The notes beneath the pieces were generated by a model. It did not search any database, was not told the origin of the DNA, and saw only the letters and a list, made by a program, of their open reading frames with translations. Of a DNA stretch of 10,143 nucleotides, positions 1 through 6,413 are shown in pieces. The position numbers and the translations under genes are program-made. Source of the DNA: Aquificota bacterium (lineage in GTDB: Bacteria; Thermosulfidibacterota; Thermosulfidibacteria; Thermosulfidibacterales; B14-G1); the NCBI GenBank assembly GCA_003648675.1, contig QMPS01000015.1, positions 1 through 10,143 of the forward strand. The letters run 5' to 3'. The first letter of the stretch is position 1, and the number at the start of each line of letters is the position of its first letter.

Positions 1-657
1 CGAGAGCTGGGCATACCTCCTCATCGGATGATGGTGGTCTACAACGGGGTCAAAGGAGGCAGAATCCCTTTGAAATCTCGGGATCCATGGCTTGTAGGTA
101 TGGTGGCCCGCATGGTGAGACACAAAAGGGTGGACACCTTCCTCCATGCAGCAGCCCGACTGGTCTCTATTTTCCCAACCGTAAAATTCAAGTTAGTGGG
201 AGGAGGGGAACGGGAAGAACGCTACAGAGAGTTGGCCAAGGAGCTAGCGCTAGAAGGGAAAGTGGTCTTCACCGGCTCTGTCCTGGAAGTAGAGGGGGAA
301 GCAGAAAGGTTTGCTATAGGGGTTTTACCCTCGGAGAACGAGGGCTTTCCCAACACCCTATTAGAGTACGGCGCCCTGGGACTTCCCATGGTGGCTAGCT
401 CCATACCCCAAAATCGGGAAGTGGTGGAAGAAGGCAGGGAAGGTCTCTTGGTTCCTGCGGGAGACCCCGATGCCTTGGCCCAAGCCCTTGCCACCCTTCT
501 TCTTAATAGGGCTTTAGCTAAAAGATCAGAGAAAATGGCCAAGAGAAGGGCAGAGAGGTTTAACCTCTCCAGGACCAAAAGAAATCTTATCACTTCTTAC
601 CACCGTCTCTTGAAGACGAAAGTCCCTTCCAGCTCTCCTGAAGATATCGGTTCTTAA
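1..657 (+). CDS. GT4-family glycosyltransferase, 3' part (5' end outside window)
   Basis: Frame 1 is open from base 1 to the TAA at 655-657 (218 residues), so the tandem ATGs at 28 are internal and the true start lies upstream. What remains is the C-terminal nucleotide-sugar-binding Rossmann half of a GT-B enzyme (Glycos_transf_1). It shows the GMVARMVRHKRVDTFLHA segment (GR...KR...L-A pattern), KLVGGGEREERY, VVFTGS, and the signature EGFPNTLLE, which is the E-X7-E motif of retaining GT4 enzymes (fragment residues 114 and 122) followed by ALGLPMVAS and EGLLVPAGDPDALAQAL. Such enzymes transfer a sugar from an NDP-sugar to a lipid-linked glycan or similar acceptor on the cytoplasmic side of the membrane. 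Donor and acceptor cannot be read from the fragment. It converges on and overlaps the GT2 gene by 68 nt. Family assignment is secure; exact function is not. Confidence 0.93.
   Translation, partial: RELGIPPHRMMVVYNGVKGGRIPLKSRDPWLVGMVARMVRHKRVDTFLHAAARLVSIFPTVKFKLVGGGEREERYRELAKELALEGKVVFTGSVLEVEGEAERFAIGVLPSENEGFPNTLLEYGALGLPMVASSIPQNREVVEEGREGLLVPAGDPDALAQALATLLLNRALAKRSEKMAKRRAERFNLSRTKRNLITSYHRLLKTKVPSSSPEDIGS
553..569. repeat. 17-nt perfect inverted repeat inside the GT4 3' end
   Basis: Arms GAGAGGTT and AACCTCTC flank a single T, giving perfect dyad symmetry. It lies within the coding sequence of the GT4 gene and about 20 nt past the stop codon of the opposing GT2 gene. No U-tract follows on the minus strand, so it is not a canonical intrinsic terminator. 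It could still form a short hairpin at the end of the GT2 transcript. Chance is a fair alternative. Confidence 0.3.
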
Positions 658-1387
658 ACCTTTTGGTCCATCGGTAGGCATCGGCTTGGATGTCTCCCGA
701 CAGAGGACCGTGAATGGCATAAACAGCAGGCTCAAAAACGATTCTGACCCCGGCCAGCTCCACCAGCCTTTCCTGAAAATGGTAGTCTATACCGTAGCAC
801 TGGATATGCTCTGGAAAACCATCCACTCGCACCGCTAACTCTCTCTTTACGGAAAAGAAGGCTATGGGAGCATCTTGGGGACGGAGTCCTTCCCTGCGAC
901 GATAGAGCTTCTGAAACTTCTTATCCTTTTTCAGGGTCCTTTCAGGCGAATAGCGAGACAGAGAGGTACCCTTCAGCCACATCTTCAAAGGATGGCGCCG
1001 ACGGCTCCACCATGCCCTGATAGCTACGCTCTTTCCCATTCTCCCCCACTTCTCATGAGCCGCTAGGAGTCTCTCCAAGGCATCGCGTCTGGGCACCATG
1101 TCGGAGTCCAAGAAGACCAGATACTCGCCTTCGGATAGCCTTATGCCCTGATTCATAGCTCTGGGAGTGCCGTATACGTCAGCGGGCAACCCCGTGGAAT
1201 CTACCTTTAGAGTTAGAGGACCTTGGTACCTCTGGAGCATCTCCAGGGTGCCGTCCTTGGACCCGTCGTCCACGGTGATGACCTCGAATTCCTCCAGGGG
1301 TAGACTCTGAGCCTCCAAAGCTTTCAAGATAACCTTCATGGTTCTAAGGCGATTAAAGGTGGGAATTATCACGGAGAGTCTCTTCAC
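590..1387 (-). CDS. GT2-family glycosyltransferase
   Basis: A 265-residue GT-A glycosyltransferase that starts with the classic RLSVIIPTFNR strand. The nucleotide-binding ITVDDGSKDGT follows (D40, D41), and the metal-binding DXD-type motif is in VFLDSDMVP (D94-S95-D96). Residues about 173-228 (APIAFFSVKRELAVRVDGF...YGIDYHFQERL...) match the C-terminal acceptor and base region of Glyco_transf_7C-type enzymes, with the ED-like segment replaced by GIDYHFQER. It should add a sugar to a cell-surface glycan or glycolipid in the cytoplasm. No membrane segments are evident. The start is GTG at 1387 with a purine-rich SD (GGAGAGGGG) about 7 nt upstream inside the preceding ArnT-like gene, with which it overlaps by 35 nt; the two are therefore translationally coupled. 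The basic tail overlaps the opposing GT4 gene by 68 nt. Specific substrate unknown. Confidence 0.92.
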   Translation of the reverse strand: MKRLSVIIPTFNRLRTMKVILKALEAQSLPLEEFEVITVDDGSKDGTLEMLQRYQGPLTLKVDSTGLPADVYGTPRAMNQGIRLSEGEYLVFLDSDMVPRRDALERLLAAHEKWGRMGKSVAIRAWWSRRRHPLKMWLKGTSLSRYSPERTLKKDKKFQKLYRRREGLRPQDAPIAFFSVKRELAVRVDGFPEHIQCYGIDYHFQERLVELAGVRIVFEPAVYAIHGPLSGDIQADAYRWTKRFKNRYLQESWKGLSSSRDGGKK

Positions 1388-2966
1388 CTTTCTTCCCCTC
1401 TCCTTTCATCAAAATGATCTCCCTGTCCCTGAAAGGATACCTTTTTACCACCCTCAGATAGGGGTAAAGTTTCCTCAAAGACTCTAGTTTCTTAGCACGG
1501 GTCATGACAAAGAAAGTGCCCTGGGGTCCTCCACCCCTGGGCAAAGAGGGTATGATCCCCTTTGCAGTGTAAAAGATGTCATGTGCCCTTATGGAACCGT
1601 AGTGATAGAGAGGGTAGGTGCCCACCCTGGCTTTTATGTCCAAGCAGTAGGGCTTAGGGGAGCGATAGTACCTGTCGAAAAGGGGTTGATAGAATGCTGT
1701 GTAGCCCAATGCCAAAACTAAGGCACTGGCCCCTGCCAGCAGAAGGCCTTCCTGAAAGTTCTTTAGCTTGGCAGTGAAAGCTATAAAAGTGGCCATGATG
1801 AGGGCCAGGCCTAAAGCAGCAGTAGCCGTAGGGGTAAATAGGGGTACATAGCGGCAGAACATGACCACCAATCCCAAAGCGTATGCCATCACCACACCTA
1901 CGAAAAATCCTAGAGAGAGCCTCCATGCTCCCGTCAATTCCTTTTTCATCTCCAGCCCTTTACCTATGGCCCAAGCTGTGATGATGGCTGCTGCCGGGTA
2001 CAGAGGCAGGATGTAGCTGGATCTCTTGGTGTCAGAGACGGAAAAGATAACAAAAGTCACAGCAAACCACGCCAAGGGTAAGGCAATCTTTCCCAAATCC
2101 TCTCTAGCCTTCTTCATGGCCACAGCTACCATGGGTAAGAAGGCCATCCAGGGGGTGAAATGGGTGGGGAAGTTCACCATGTAGAACCAAAACGGAGTCC
2201 TCCAGCTTGGATTACCCGCAAAACGCAGGACGTTGTTCTCCCATAGGAACTTCTTGAGATACTTTTTACCCAACAGAAGGGGCCAAGGCAGTACTATAAC
2301 CAAATATAGGAGGATGGCAGGAGGGTAAAAGAGGAACTTTAACTTCTCCAAGCTCCCTTGGCTCCATAAGTAAACTAAAAAGATGAGACCGGGAAGGACC
2401 AAACCCACAGCAGGCCCTTTGTCCATGGTGGCCAGGGCCAGAGCGGTGTACATAAGCCATACATACACCCGTTGTTCCTTCGTGATGGCCTTATAGAAGG
2501 CGTAGCAAGCCAAGGTGATAAATGAAAGAAGTACCATGTCAGTGATGGCGAAGCGGGCCTGTTTATAAAACAGAAAAGTGGTGGACAGGATGAAGGCCGC
2601 CAGGAAAGCCAGAGTCTCGGAAGTCAGCATAGCCAGAGCCAGCAGAAAGGTGACCACCACGGTTCCCACACCTGCCAGAAGAGAGGGGAGGCGAGAGGTG
2701 AGTTCTGACACTTTCCCCTTTCCAACCACCAAGCTCGAGATGGAAACCAACCACACCATCAGGGGAGGCTTAACTATTCTAGGGTGGCCATTGTAATATG
2801 GGATAATCCAGTGACCGTGTTTAATAGCGTTCCTGGCGCATTCGGCGTATCGGGCCTCGTCGGGGTCCCAAAAAGAGATCTGCCCCAGATTGGGCGCTAT
2901 AATCCCAACAGAAATTACCACCAAAACGAGAACGGCCAGGTATCTGGTCTTTGCCTTGCTTTCCAT
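1353..2966 (-). CDS. ArnT/PMT-like integral membrane glycosyltransferase (GT83-type)
   Basis: A 537-residue multi-pass protein of the dolichyl/undecaprenyl-phosphate-mannose-type transferase superfamily (PMT_2; ArnT is the best-known bacterial member). After a first hydrophobic segment (about residues 9-27) comes the hallmark periplasmic loop SFWDPDEARYAE with catalytic-type acidic residues D34, D36 and E37, then HPRIVKPPLMVWL, as in ArnT. Many further hydrophobic helices run to about residue 430, and a soluble C-terminal tail (about 430-537) follows. The family moves a sugar from a polyprenyl-phosphate carrier onto an acceptor such as lipid A on the outer face of the inner membrane. The sugar here is unknown; in ArnT it is aminoarabinose, which I do not assert. 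Start ATG 2966 lacks a clear SD. It overlaps the downstream GT2 gene by 35 nt and forms one transcription unit with it. Confidence 0.9.
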   Translation of the reverse strand: MESKAKTRYLAVLVLVVISVGIIAPNLGQISFWDPDEARYAECARNAIKHGHWIIPYYNGHPRIVKPPLMVWLVSISSLVVGKGKVSELTSRLPSLLAGVGTVVVTFLLALAMLTSETLAFLAAFILSTTFLFYKQARFAITDMVLLSFITLACYAFYKAITKEQRVYVWLMYTALALATMDKGPAVGLVLPGLIFLVYLWSQGSLEKLKFLFYPPAILLYLVIVLPWPLLLGKKYLKKFLWENNVLRFAGNPSWRTPFWFYMVNFPTHFTPWMAFLPMVAVAMKKAREDLGKIALPLAWFAVTFVIFSVSDTKRSSYILPLYPAAAIITAWAIGKGLEMKKELTGAWRLSLGFFVGVVMAYALGLVVMFCRYVPLFTPTATAALGLALIMATFIAFTAKLKNFQEGLLLAGASALVLALGYTAFYQPLFDRYYRSPKPYCLDIKARVGTYPLYHYGSIRAHDIFYTAKGIIPSLPRGGGPQGTFFVMTRAKKLESLRKLYPYLRVVKRYPFRDREIILMKGEGKKGEETLRDNSHL

Positions 2967-2984
2967 GATGGCTTAACTTATAGG
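2956..2984 (+). promoter_or_regulatory. Candidate sigma70-type promoter for the phasin-his operon
   Basis: TTGCTT at 2956-2961 and TATAGG at 2979-2984 are separated by 17 nt. A start of transcription near 2991 would leave a leader of about 28 nt containing the GGAGG ribosome-binding site at 3007-3011, 7 nt before the ATG at 3019. The -35 box would lie within the first codons of the divergent ArnT-like gene. The boxes match consensus only in part (about 3/6 and 4/6), so this is a weak prediction. Confidence 0.3.
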
Positions 2985-3018
2985 GGGAAAAGGGGAATAA
3001 GTAAATGGAGGTATAGAA

Positions 3019-3345
3019 ATGACCACCCAAGGAGATAGAGAAGAGGGATTTGGCTTCAGAGAGGCTTTCCTCCTAGGCTTGGGCCTCTTGGCCACATTTG
3101 AGGAGGAAACCAGAAAGAGGGTAGACCAACTGGTCAAGAAGGGAGCAGAAAAGGAAGAAGAGGGAAAGAGTTACCTCCGTGACTTAAAGGACAGGGAAGG
3201 GGTCAAAAGCTTCGAGGCCAGGCTGGAGAAGAACCTCAAAAGACTGGCGGAGCTGGCAGGGTTGGCTACCAAAGAAGACATCCGACGACTGGAGAGGAGG
3301 CTAGCCGATATATCTGCCAAACTGGAGGAGAAGGGTGGGTCGTAA
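3019..3345 (+). CDS. Phasin-family (PhaI-type) small coiled-coil protein
   Basis: A 108-residue, highly charged, helical protein. Residues about 14-28 (FREAFLLGLGLLATF) are the hydrophobic N-terminal segment, followed by EEETRKRVDQLVKKGAEKEEEGKSYLRDL, a basic/acidic helical middle, and the ending LAGLATKEDIRRLERRLADISAKLEEK. The last part, with the pattern LxTKEDIxxLExRL and heptad spacing, is typical of short phasin family proteins (polyhydroxyalkanoate granule-associated, PF05597-like), which usually run about 100-140 residues. In that family the protein coats storage granules or forms coiled-coil oligomers, but many members sit in organisms or loci without PHA genes; no PHA synthase is in the window, so the role is uncertain. 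Start ATG 3019 has a GGAGG SD at 7-nt spacing. Its last 11 nt overlap hisB and provide hisB's SD, so it is the first gene of the operon. Confidence 0.62.
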   Translation: MTTQGDREEGFGFREAFLLGLGLLATFEEETRKRVDQLVKKGAEKEEEGKSYLRDLKDREGVKSFEARLEKNLKRLAELAGLATKEDIRRLERRLADISAKLEEKGGS

Positions 3346-3922
3346 AGCTCATGTGACGAGGAGAACTGAGGAGACGAACATCGCCGTAGCCATAGAGCTG
3401 GAGGGGAGGGGAGAAGCCAAGATAGTCACTCCTGTGGGCTTCTTCAACCACATGCTCAACACCCTGGCCCGCCACTCCAAAATGGACCTGGAAGTGGAAG
3501 CCAAAGGGGATGTAGAAGTGGACTTCCACCACCTGGTGGAGGATACGGGCATAGTCCTGGGGCAAGCCCTGGATGAAGCACTGGGAGACAAGAAGGGCAT
3601 AGCGCGTTTTGGTGAGGCCCTAGTTCCCATGGATGAAGCCCTGGCCCTAGCAGCTCTGGACCTGTCGGGTAGGGAGCACCTCTCCTTTACAGCCTCTTTC
3701 ACTGCCACAAAGGTGGGGGACTTCGACACGGAGTTGGTCCGGGAATTCTTTTACGGACTGGTCCGAGGGGGGAAATTCACCCTCCACCTTCGACTCTTAG
3801 ATGGCACCAATACCCACCACGCTATAGAAGCCCTTTTCAAGGCCTTTGCAAAAGCCCTTGACCGAGCCACAAAGGTGGTAGACACCCGGGGATCTGTACC
3901 ATCCACTAAGGGGGTTCTCTAG
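3335..3922 (+). CDS. hisB: Imidazoleglycerol-phosphate dehydratase
   Basis: A 195-residue monofunctional HisB, which dehydrates imidazole glycerol phosphate to imidazole acetol phosphate in histidine biosynthesis (cytoplasmic 24-mer, Mn-dependent). The family's metal-binding histidine motifs are all visible: FFNHML (H39), LARHS (H47), DFHHLVEDTG (H65, H66, E69, D70) and HHAIEALFKAFAKAL (H161, H162, E165). MDEALA (D100, E101), the C-terminal DTRGSVPSTKGVL and the length are standard for the single-domain enzyme, with no HisN phosphatase part. I use the GTG start at 3335 because GRKAHVTRRTEET aligns with typical HisB N-termini and an AGGAG SD sits just upstream within the phasin-like gene. hisH follows after 3 nt. 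Confidence 0.97.
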   Translation: MGRKAHVTRRTEETNIAVAIELEGRGEAKIVTPVGFFNHMLNTLARHSKMDLEVEAKGDVEVDFHHLVEDTGIVLGQALDEALGDKKGIARFGEALVPMDEALALAALDLSGREHLSFTASFTATKVGDFDTELVREFFYGLVRGGKFTLHLRLLDGTNTHHAIEALFKAFAKALDRATKVVDTRGSVPSTKGVL

Positions 3923-3925
3923 CCC

Positions 3926-4528
3926 GTGATCGCGGTGGTGGACTACGAAAGGGGAAACCTGCGCAGCGTCCAAAAAGCTCTGGAACACGTGGGCGCCAGA
4001 GCCGTAGTCACCAGGGACCCTAAACTCATCGCCAAGGCCGATAAGATGGTTTTACCTGGAGTAGGGGCCTTCGCCGACTGTATGGAGAACCTGAAAAAAT
4101 TCCGCCTGATAGAACCCATCATGGAGTTTCTGTCGTCAGAGCGCCCCTTTCTGGGTATCTGCCTGGGACTGCAGCTTCTCTTTACCGAAAGTGAAGAGTT
4201 CGGCGTGTCCCGAGGGCTGGACGTAATACCTGGACGGGTGGTGCGCTTCCCTCAAAGTCTCAAGGTACCCCACATGGGCTGGAACACCCTGGAAATATGG
4301 CGCCAAGACTGCCCCCTGCTCCACGGTATAGAAGAGAAAAGCTACTTTTACTTTGTCCACTCTTACTATGTAGTGCCTTATGATCTTTCAGTGGTGGCCA
4401 CCAGCACCACGTATGGCGTGGAGTATGCTTCCATGGCGTGGAAAGCCAACATCTTTGCTACCCAGTTCCACCCCGAGAAAAGCCAACGCTTAGGGCTCAA
4501 AATTCTGGAGAACTTCGCCAGACTTTAG
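3926..4528 (+). CDS. hisH: Imidazole glycerol phosphate synthase, glutaminase subunit
   Basis: A 200-residue class I glutamine amidotransferase. It starts MIAVVDYERGNLRSVQKAL, as HisH does (the initiator is GTG), has the oxyanion-strand PGVGAF, the nucleophile elbow GICLGLQLLF with C79, and the His-Glu pair in QFHPEKSQ (H182, E184). HisH hydrolyses glutamine and channels ammonia to HisF, where PRFAR is converted to imidazole glycerol phosphate (HisB's substrate) and AICAR. Its partner HisF is not in this window and must be encoded elsewhere. The gap to hisB is 3 nt and the only SD-like run (AAGGGGG) is rather far from the GTG, so translation probably depends on coupling to hisB. All catalytic residues are intact. 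Confidence 0.97.
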   Translation: MIAVVDYERGNLRSVQKALEHVGARAVVTRDPKLIAKADKMVLPGVGAFADCMENLKKFRLIEPIMEFLSSERPFLGICLGLQLLFTESEEFGVSRGLDVIPGRVVRFPQSLKVPHMGWNTLEIWRQDCPLLHGIEEKSYFYFVHSYYVVPYDLSVVATSTTYGVEYASMAWKANIFATQFHPEKSQRLGLKILENFARL

Positions 4529-4536
4529 GGGACGAC

Positions 4537-5658
4537 ATGGCACTTCTCATCACTTCCAAAGCCTCCTCTCTGGAGAAACTGGAGGTTTTAGGCATGGCCT
4601 CCAGCTACGACGTATGTGCCCCTCCTTCTGTAGAGAGTTTGAGAGGGAAACTGCCGGGCGTCTACTTTGCTTGGTCATCGGGAGGCAGGGTATCTCTACT
4701 CAAAACCCTCTTCACCAATCAGTGCTCCAGGGACTGTCGCTACTGTGCCCTTTCCTCTTTGGTGGATGGACCCCGCTACTCCTTCCGAGTGGAGGAGCTG
4801 GTGGACCTATTCCTCCGGCTATTCGAAAAAGGGCTGGTCCAAGGCCTCTTCCTCTCTTCGGCCATTCCGTCCCACCCAGACGACACCATGGAGAGAATGG
4901 TAGAAGTAGCCCAGAGGCTCAGAAAGAGGGAGGGGTTCAAAGGGTATATACATCTCAAGATCCTGCCTGGCACCTCCCCAGAGTTGGTCAAGAAAGCCCT
5001 CAAGGTGGCCTCCAGAGTCTCTATCAATCTTGAGGCCCTTTTGGAAAGCTCCCTCCAATCTCTAGCCCCCTCCAAAAGCCTCAGATCCCAGATCCTTCCT
5101 CTGATTCCTTTGATCAGAGACCACTTCACCACTCAGTTCGTGGTAGGCATAGGGAGGGAGAGGGATTTCCATCTCCTCAGAGCCGTGGAGAGCCTGAAAA
5201 ATCGTTACGGTTTAAGAAGGGCTTACTTTCAAGCCTTTCGCCCCGTGCCCGGTACGCCTTTTGAGGATCGCCCTCCAGGGTCCCGGACGCGCCAGCTTCG
5301 CCTTTATCAAGGCGAGTTCCTCGTAAGATGCTACGGCTTTTCAGCCGAAGAACTGGTGGACGAGAGAGGAGACCTACCCCAACAGGTAGACCCCAAAACC
5401 TATTGGGCTCGTACCCATCCCCACTTTTTCCCTATAGATCTGGATAGGGCCACCTACCACCAGCTCCTTAGGGTCCCAGGAATCGGGCCCAAGCTAGCTC
5501 GGCGCCTTGTCACTCTGAGGAGTAGGGGAGAGCTGTCCCCACTACACATAGAAAAGGCCGGAATTAATCTGAGAAAGAGTGGCCCTTTTCTACTGCTAAA
5601 AGGCAAGCCTCTGATCAGAGGAACCTTCCCCCAGCGAGAGCTGAACTTAAACTTGTAA
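4537..5658 (+). CDS. Radical SAM protein with C-terminal helix-hairpin-helix (DNA modification/repair-type)
   Basis: A 373-residue protein. KLEVLGMASSYDVC (residues 14-27), the radical SAM cluster motif NQCSRDCRYC (CX3CX2C: C63, C67, C70), FRVEELVDLFLRLFEKGLVQGLFLSSAI, DDTMERMVEVAQRLR, GYIHLKILPGTSPELVKKA, SINLEALLESSLQSLAPSKS, and the helix-hairpin-helix around VPGIGPKLARRL (about 308-335) together match my memory of the family called 'putative DNA modification/repair radical SAM protein' (TIGR03916). Its chemistry is unproven; the iron-sulfur cluster cleaves S-adenosylmethionine and the hairpin domain suggests nucleic-acid binding. The family is usually paired with a uracil-DNA-glycosylase-like gene (TIGR03915), which is not adjacent here. 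I chose ATG 4537 over upstream in-frame GTG 4438 because an AGGGG SD lies 7 nt before it and the earlier start would overlap hisH by 91 nt. The gene is 8 nt after hisH, so it is probably cotranscribed with the his genes. Confidence 0.85.
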   Translation: MALLITSKASSLEKLEVLGMASSYDVCAPPSVESLRGKLPGVYFAWSSGGRVSLLKTLFTNQCSRDCRYCALSSLVDGPRYSFRVEELVDLFLRLFEKGLVQGLFLSSAIPSHPDDTMERMVEVAQRLRKREGFKGYIHLKILPGTSPELVKKALKVASRVSINLEALLESSLQSLAPSKSLRSQILPLIPLIRDHFTTQFVVGIGRERDFHLLRAVESLKNRYGLRRAYFQAFRPVPGTPFEDRPPGSRTRQLRLYQGEFLVRCYGFSAEELVDERGDLPQQVDPKTYWARTHPHFFPIDLDRATYHQLLRVPGIGPKLARRLVTLRSRGELSPLHIEKAGINLRKSGPFLLLKGKPLIRGTFPQRELNLNL

Positions 5659-5745
5659 GTGGAGAGCCCGTTCAGCAGCCACTTGAGAGAATCAAGAGAG
5701 GCACGAAGTAGGTAATGAGGAGAGGATGGTATCGGAAGAAGTGAA

Positions 5746-5779
5746 AGGGACCTTCCTCCATCAAGTGAGAAAGGTCCCT
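5746..5779 (-). terminator. Hairpin downstream of the CBS gene, probable terminator
   Basis: Nine-base perfect arms AGGGACCTT (5746-5754) and AAGGTCCCT (5771-5779) flank a 16-nt loop. On the minus strand the hairpin lies 14 nt past the CBS gene's stop and is followed by TTTCACTTCTT, a weak T-rich tail. On the plus strand no U-tract follows, so it would be a poor terminator for the radical SAM gene that ends at 5658. The rest of 5659-5793 shows nothing further. Confidence 0.55.
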
Positions 5780-5793
5780 CAAAAGGAAGCGTT

Positions 5794-6228
5794 CTAGCCG
5801 CCGATGATATATCTCTGGAGCTCTTCGATAGTGAACTTCTGGTCCTTTATAATCCCATGCACTACGTCTCCTATGGTGACAATACCCACCAGTTCCCCGT
5901 TCTCCAGGACGGGTAGATGTCGAATATGTTCCTCCGTCATAAGGGCCATGCACTCTTCCAGAGTCTGATCAGGGGATACATAAAAAACTTTCTTGGACAT
6001 AAGCTCACCCACCGTGGTCTCTTTAGAAGACTTACCCTTCAAGATCACTTTACGGGCATAGTCCCTCTCAGAGAAGATGCCAACTAGTTTGCCATCCTTC
6101 AACACCAGCACAGCTCCTATATCTTTGTCTGCCATGAGCTTCAAAGCATCATACACCACGGTCTCAGGCGTGACCCACCAAACATTTCTACCTTTTAAAT
6201 CCAATAACTGCTTCACAGTGGTTGCCAT
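5794..6228 (-). CDS. Two-CBS-domain (Bateman module) protein
   Basis: A 144-residue stand-alone protein made of one pair of CBS domains. CBS1 is about residues 15-66 (VTPETVVYDALKLMADKDIGAVLVLKDGKLVGIFSERDYARKV), and CBS2 is about 79-135 (KVFYVSPDQTLEECMALMTEEHIRHLPVLENGELVGIVTIGDVV). GIFSERDYARKV and HIRHLPVLENGELVGIVTIGDVV are the adenosine-nucleotide-binding patterns of the family, which senses AMP, ATP, SAM or similar ligands and regulates partners. With no catalytic domain, the partner cannot be inferred. Start ATG 6228 has an AGGAG SD about 8-10 nt upstream. It has its own promoter-like sequence upstream and a hairpin downstream, so it is probably monocistronic. It is transcribed in the same direction as the radical SAM gene at 6414, but 185 bp separate them. 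Confidence 0.93.
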   Translation of the reverse strand: MATTVKQLLDLKGRNVWWVTPETVVYDALKLMADKDIGAVLVLKDGKLVGIFSERDYARKVILKGKSSKETTVGELMSKKVFYVSPDQTLEECMALMTEEHIRHLPVLENGELVGIVTIGDVVHGIIKDQKFTIEELQRYIIGG

Positions 6229-6272
6229 AGCTCCATCTCCTCTCTTTAGAATTCTTTAATACCGCCTTTTAA

Positions 6273-6301
6273 ATAATAAGACCTACAAACACCTTGCACA
6301 A
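6273..6301 (-). promoter_or_regulatory. Candidate sigma70 promoter of the CBS gene
   Basis: On the minus strand TTGTGC (6301-6296) and TATTAT (6278-6273, 5/6 to consensus) are separated by 17 nt. Transcription would begin near 6266, leaving a leader of roughly 38 nt with the AGAGGAG ribosome-binding site before ATG 6228. The -35 box is poor; the -10 box, AT-rich context and spacing support the call. Confidence 0.45.
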
Positions 6302-6413
6302 TACCTTCTTTTATGGAAGTGTTAGTGAGATAGTAGACTCCTAAGAGCGGGTTTGGATCTTTTTGTGAAAGTTAGATCACGATTTTGTTGCGCTTTATGC
6401 TTTGATTTTGTGC
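6302..6413. other. Spacer between the CBS gene promoter and the radical SAM gene stop
   Basis: T-rich on the plus strand. The octamer GATTTTGT occurs twice, at 6381-6388 and 6404-6411. I see no hairpin with a U-tract that would terminate the radical SAM transcript on the minus strand, and no open frame of note. Confidence 0.4.

Noticed and set aside
244..253. The 10-bp palindrome CTAGCGCTAG in the GT4 gene.
   Set aside because: It is short and in coding sequence; it reads as an ordinary codon run.
4438..4536. Extension of the radical SAM/HhH gene to the upstream GTG at 4438.
   Set aside because: It would overlap hisH by 91 nt, lacks an SD, and adds residues without resemblance to the family; ATG 4537 has a good SD.
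5298..5315. A 7-bp stem (TCGCCTT / AAGGCGA) with a TATC tetraloop in the radical SAM/HhH gene.
   Set aside because: It is internal to a well-supported coding region and no regulatory role is suggested by its position.
5608..5621. A 14-bp perfect palindrome centred on TGATCA near the 3' end of the radical SAM/HhH gene.
   Set aside because: It lies within conserved coding sequence and has no U-tract or neighbouring copies; a single such palindrome is expected by chance at this scale.
6381..6411. Repeated octamer GATTTTGT downstream of the second radical SAM gene.
   Set aside because: Only two copies in T-rich DNA, with no symmetry or link to a gene start.
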